Source: Armatimonadota bacterium
GTDB lineage: Bacteria > Armatimonadota > Fimbriimonadia > Fimbriimonadales > Fimbriimonadaceae
Length of the DNA stretch: 64,000 nt
Assembly: GCA_016125185.1 (NCBI GenBank)
Contig: WGMG01000006.1
Coordinates: forward strand, 124,001-188,000
Direction: 5' to 3'
How positions within the stretch are numbered: position 1 is the stretch's first letter; the number at the start of each line of letters is the position of its first letter. The position numbers and the translations under genes were made by a program. Under the pieces are notes generated by a model that was given only the letters and a program-made list of their open reading frames with translations, made no database searches and was not told the origin of the DNA. Shown piece by piece: positions 61,506 through 64,000 of this stretch.

Positions 61506-61910
61506 CTAGATCTTGCCGATCTGGAGGGCGGAATTGATCATTCCTTTCGCCGTGTTGAAAGCGGCGATGTTTGCCTCGTATGCGCGGCTTGCACCGATCA
61601 TGTCCACCATTTCCATCGTGGGGTCCACGTTGGTCATCGTGACTTCGCCGGTTGCGGGATCGTGGAACGGGCTGGACCAGTCCACCTTCTTCAGGCAGGG
61701 GCGATCCATATCCTGGATAACGGACGTGATCTTCACGCCCTGATCCGTCGAATCGAGGACGACTTCGCGCCGCCGATAGCCGTCTTGGCCCGGTCGGGCG
61801 ACGGTGTTGGCGTTTGCGATGTTGCCAGAAATCACGTCCATGCGGAACCGCTCGGCGGCAAGACCGCTAGAGCTGTACTGCAAGGCGTTGGCGAGGGATC
61901 CAATTCTCAT
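61506..61910 (-). CDS. flgC: Flagellar basal-body rod protein FlgC
   Basis: Proximal rod component. The 134-residue product has the rod signature 'DVISGNIANANT' and the C-terminal helix 'EMVDMIGASRAYEANIAAFN'. It is exported by the flagellar apparatus. It lies 3 nt after flgB. Confidence 0.97.
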   Translation of the reverse strand: MRIGSLANALQYSSSGLAAERFRMDVISGNIANANTVARPGQDGYRRREVVLDSTDQGVKITSVIQDMDRPCLKKVDWSSPFHDPATGEVTMTNVDPTMEMVDMIGASRAYEANIAAFNTAKGMINSALQIGKI

Positions 61911-61913
61911 CTA

Positions 61914-62285
61914 TTAATGTCCTTCTCGAATCACGTTCTTCAAGCCGGAGAAATACCGACTCGTCAGCTCGGTGAGCGTGTTGTATCGGGTCTCGGTGTT
62001 GGCAATCGACATGACTTCGTACTCCATATCGACGTTATTGCCGTCGGTGCGGAGAGAAGACTTTTCGCTGCGCATTCCCGCGATGCTTCGATTTGCGACG
62101 AGCTGGTCGAAGTTGTCCATGCTGTCTTCCAGCATGATGTTGAAATCGCAGTCTTGGCGCTTGTAGCCGGGCGTGTTGACGTTGGCCAGATTCTTCATCA
62201 AGAGCGACTGGCGCTCGGATGTGCGATCCAGCGACCGATTTAAGCGGTCGGAAGTCGGCCCAAATAGATTATCCAAATAAGACAC
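61914..62285 (-). CDS. flgB: Flagellar basal-body rod protein FlgB
   Basis: Proximal rod component and first gene of the flgB-flgC-fliE-fliF-fliG-fliH-fliI operon. The 123-residue product has 'LLMKNLANVNTPGYKRQD', the rod-family N-terminal motif. The start is GTG with AGGAAAA upstream. The 111-bp gap before it holds a small AGGCGT/ACGCCT hairpin (62351-62365); no clear sigma-28 or sigma-54 promoter was found there. Confidence 0.96.
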   Translation of the reverse strand: MSYLDNLFGPTSDRLNRSLDRTSERQSLLMKNLANVNTPGYKRQDCDFNIMLEDSMDNFDQLVANRSIAGMRSEKSSLRTDGNNVDMEYEVMSIANTETRYNTLTELTSRYFSGLKNVIREGH

Positions 62286-62396
62286 GGTCGTTTTCCTACG
62301 ATCCGCGCATCCTTGTGCTGGCTCGATCCGATCCTTGGACCGAGAGGCGTTCGACGCCTACCTTGGTTATCGGAGCAAATTTGAAAAAATGGAGCG

Positions 62397-63209
62397 TTAG
62401 CCGCCGTTCAGTACCGACGGCGCGACTTTGCGGTCGAACCCAAAGAAGCGATTAGCCGCGATGTGCTTGGGGTTGGACGTCAGGAAGAACGCATAGTTGT
62501 TGTCGTCCACCTTCGCCATCTCTTCACCGTATCGCGACGCGTACTGAGCCTTCAGTCGGCGCGCGACCTCGCTCAGTTCCTCCGTCTTATCGTCGCGAGT
62601 CTGCGTATTCTCGACGGCGGCCAGGCGAACCTTTTGCGACTCGCTCAGTTTGCCGATGCCACGGTTGAGAACCTTGAACGGTCGGCGCAGGTAGGAACCG
62701 GCAGTAAAAAGCGTTTCGAAGTTGCCGAATCGAACGATATTGATGAGCTCGAGCGCACGAATCGCATCTTCATTTGCTTGGGGATTGCCCTTCTCGACCT
62801 CATGCTCGGCCAGTTCGGAAAGTCGGTTGGCCAACGATGCACAGGAGTTGAAGATGTCGCCCTTCGGACCTTCGATCAGTGACTCGCCGCAGTAGCCGGG
62901 ATAGATTTGCTGGAGTCGACCGGATTTTGATCCCTCCACCCAACTTTCGGCAAGGTGACGAATTACAGCGTCGTCGGTATTGAGGTGTTCGACCGCGGAC
63001 TTTGTCTCGCCCACGATCTCCGTATAGGCGTCAGCCCTCGCATCGATCTTTTCATCGATGACGACCGGAAAGAAAGAGTCATGGCAGCGGATGCTGTCGA
63101 CGGCACCAACCGTTCCTCCAAATACTATAACCAGGACTCCCGCTTTGGGCAGGAGCGCGAATACACCCCGCATAAATACAATCATCGGCACGCGTTTGCC
63201 GGGTTCCAT
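62397..63209 (-). CDS. Hypothetical membrane-anchored protein
   Basis: A 270-residue product with an N-terminal hydrophobic segment (about residues 10-36, signal anchor or signal peptide), then a long soluble helical region ('LANRLSELAEHEVEKGNPQA' and 'ELSEVARRLKAQYASRYGEE'). ATG 63185, inside the hydrophobic start, is an alternative. No family known. It lies upstream of flgB in the same direction and could be its operon leader gene, but the 111-nt gap makes this uncertain. Confidence 0.6.
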   Translation of the reverse strand: MEPGKRVPMIVFMRGVFALLPKAGVLVIVFGGTVGAVDSIRCHDSFFPVVIDEKIDARADAYTEIVGETKSAVEHLNTDDAVIRHLAESWVEGSKSGRLQQIYPGYCGESLIEGPKGDIFNSCASLANRLSELAEHEVEKGNPQANEDAIRALELINIVRFGNFETLFTAGSYLRRPFKVLNRGIGKLSESQKVRLAAVENTQTRDDKTEELSEVARRLKAQYASRYGEEMAKVDDNNYAFFLTSNPKHIAANRFFGFDRKVAPSVLNGG

Positions 63210-63280
63210 AGGGTTTTTACAAATAGGGGAAAAGTCCCGGTAATTTTCAGAAAATCTAAAAGACGCTTTAAGTTTTCTGA

Positions 63281-63286
63281 TATAAT
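63281..63286 (+). promoter_or_regulatory. -10 box of the ECF sigma gene
   Basis: TATAAT at 63281-63286 in an A/T-rich stretch. No clear -35 box. Transcription should start near 63293, between the two candidate starts. Confidence 0.5.
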
Positions 63287-63334
63287 GATTGCAGGGTAAT
63301 GAAGATTACTCAAGGGAAATACGGAGAATCCGAA

Positions 63335-63889
63335 ATGAATACATATTGTCAGAGCTGGGAGTCCAACCTTGTCGAAGAAATTCGAAAAGGAGACGAGGTC
63401 GCCTTCGATCTCTTCATGGACACATACCGACCGATGCTAACGGGCCTCGCTCTGCGCAAGCTGCATAACACCGAGGACGCCAATGATGTTGTCCAAGAGA
63501 CGTTCGTCAAAGCGTTTCGAAGCCTGAAAGACTTCGACACCACTCGACCGCTGCGGCCCTGGCTCACACGAATCTGCCTTAACTGCATCGTGGATCTTGC
63601 CCGACAGCGCCGAACCAATATCGAATCGATCGAAAACGTGGAGTACTCGCTCTCCGATGGAGGAGCAGCGTCAGAATCCGCGGACGGAGCGCTCATTCGC
63701 GGCCAGGTGATGGAAGCGATCAAGCGATTGCCGTGGCGATACCGACAGATCATCATGATGCGACACTTCGACCATCTCGACGTAAGCGAGATTGCGACGC
63801 AGTTGCACAAGCCGGAAGGCACGATCAAGAGCTGGCTGTTCCGAGCGAGAGCCATGCTCCAGCGCGACCTTTCGCCGATCTTCGGCTAA
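63335..63889 (+). CDS. ECF-type RNA polymerase sigma factor
   Basis: A 184-residue group 4 sigma factor. Region 2 contains 'EDANDVVQETFVKAFRSL' and 'PLRPWLTRICLNCIVDLARQ'; region 4 contains 'YRQIIMMRHFDHLDVSEIAT' and 'KPEGTIKSWLFRARAML'. ATG 63335 has a GGAG 8 nt upstream and is preferred to ATG 63299, which is in frame. No anti-sigma gene follows; two terminators do. It probably belongs to a surface-stress or envelope response, but the regulon cannot be inferred. Confidence 0.93.
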   Translation: MNTYCQSWESNLVEEIRKGDEVAFDLFMDTYRPMLTGLALRKLHNTEDANDVVQETFVKAFRSLKDFDTTRPLRPWLTRICLNCIVDLARQRRTNIESIENVEYSLSDGGAASESADGALIRGQVMEAIKRLPWRYRQIIMMRHFDHLDVSEIATQLHKPEGTIKSWLFRARAMLQRDLSPIFG

Positions 63890-63907
63890 TCGCCGATCTA
63901 GACGTCG

Positions 63908-63945
63908 AAGTGCCCCCAAGTACTTGGGGGCACTTAAATTTTTTT
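63908..63945. terminator. Rho-independent terminator of the sigma gene
   Basis: A 28-nt perfect palindrome (63908-63935) can form a hairpin of up to 12-14 bp; AAATTTTTTT follows. Confidence 0.93.
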
Positions 63946-63960
63946 GGGTTAGAAAAATGA

Positions 63961-63995
63961 GAACGCCCGCTTTTAAAAGCGGGCGTTCTTGTTTT
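63961..63995. terminator. Second strong hairpin, possibly bidirectional terminator
   Basis: A 28-nt perfect palindrome (63961-63988) with a centre of TTTTAAAA, followed by TTGTTTT on the plus strand and preceded by AAAAAT. A gene on the minus strand beyond the window may share it. Confidence 0.85.
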
Positions 63996-64000
63996 CGAAA

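Noticed and set aside
1-64000. CRISPR array, prophage, integron or plasmid origin
   Set aside because: No regularly spaced repeats, integrase, phage structural gene, iterons or Rep gene were found.

Overview
The window looks like chromosomal DNA of a free-living, flagellated, heterotrophic Gram-negative-type bacterium, most likely a member of the Armatimonadota (Fimbriimonadia-like). This placement is an inference from the gene mix: a PEP-CTERM exported protein, a prepilin whose N-terminus is typical of that group together with a C-terminal ADGH-type motif, many lipoproteins and secreted beta-propellers, a B12-dependent ribonucleotide reductase, and a complete flagellar basal-body operon. No rRNA, tRNA, CRISPR array, prophage or plasmid function was seen.

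Layout. 0-3 kb: the 5' part of a membrane sensor gene (cut by the left edge) divergent from flhA. 3-14 kb: a secreted clan-A-like glycoside hydrolase, the heat-shock repressor hrcA, a TPR protein, a PEP-CTERM protein, a pirin, a large secreted unknown and a DAHP synthase. 14-18.7 kb: nrdR-nrdJ, with possible NrdR boxes upstream and two palindromic elements carried in frame inside nrdJ. 18.7-19.5 kb: a RAYT (REP-associated tyrosine transposase) gene bracketed by two 78-bp direct copies of a fold-back repeat. 19.5-24.6 kb: accessory genes (CoiA-like, small membrane proteins, YjdI-like ferredoxin, secreted propeller). 24.6-27.9 kb: a minor-pilin operon (PilV-, PilW- and PilX-like). 29.4-30.7 kb: sigma-28 fliA between two small unknown genes. 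30.7-38.1 kb: a lipoprotein foldase, aquaporin-tsaE-oxidoreductase, a DsbA/RibD fusion and an ABC transporter. 38.15-39.07 kb: a strong promoter, a structured leader of about 220 nt, speD and a terminator. 39-45.6 kb: an AcpA-type phosphoesterase, a prepilin/lipoprotein pair, a serine hydrolase and speE. 45.7-51.0 kb: a five-gene, apparently undescribed redox operon. 51-56.2 kb: GNAT, MATE, TlpA-like and other proteins. 56.4-62.3 kb: flgB-flgC-fliE-fliF-fliG-fliH-fliI on the minus strand. 63.3-63.9 kb: an ECF sigma factor followed by two strong terminators.

Functional themes. The flagellar genes (flhA, fliA, flgBC-fliEFGHI) lie in three places rather than one cluster. speD and speE together give a route from SAM to spermidine. 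nrdR is set to regulate its neighbour nrdJ. The most pervasive non-coding pattern is a -10-like hexamer ending only about 6-13 nt before the start codon of many genes that lack a Shine-Dalgarno sequence, which points to leaderless or very short-leader transcripts. The speD leader is the clear exception and is the best candidate for an unrecognised regulatory RNA.
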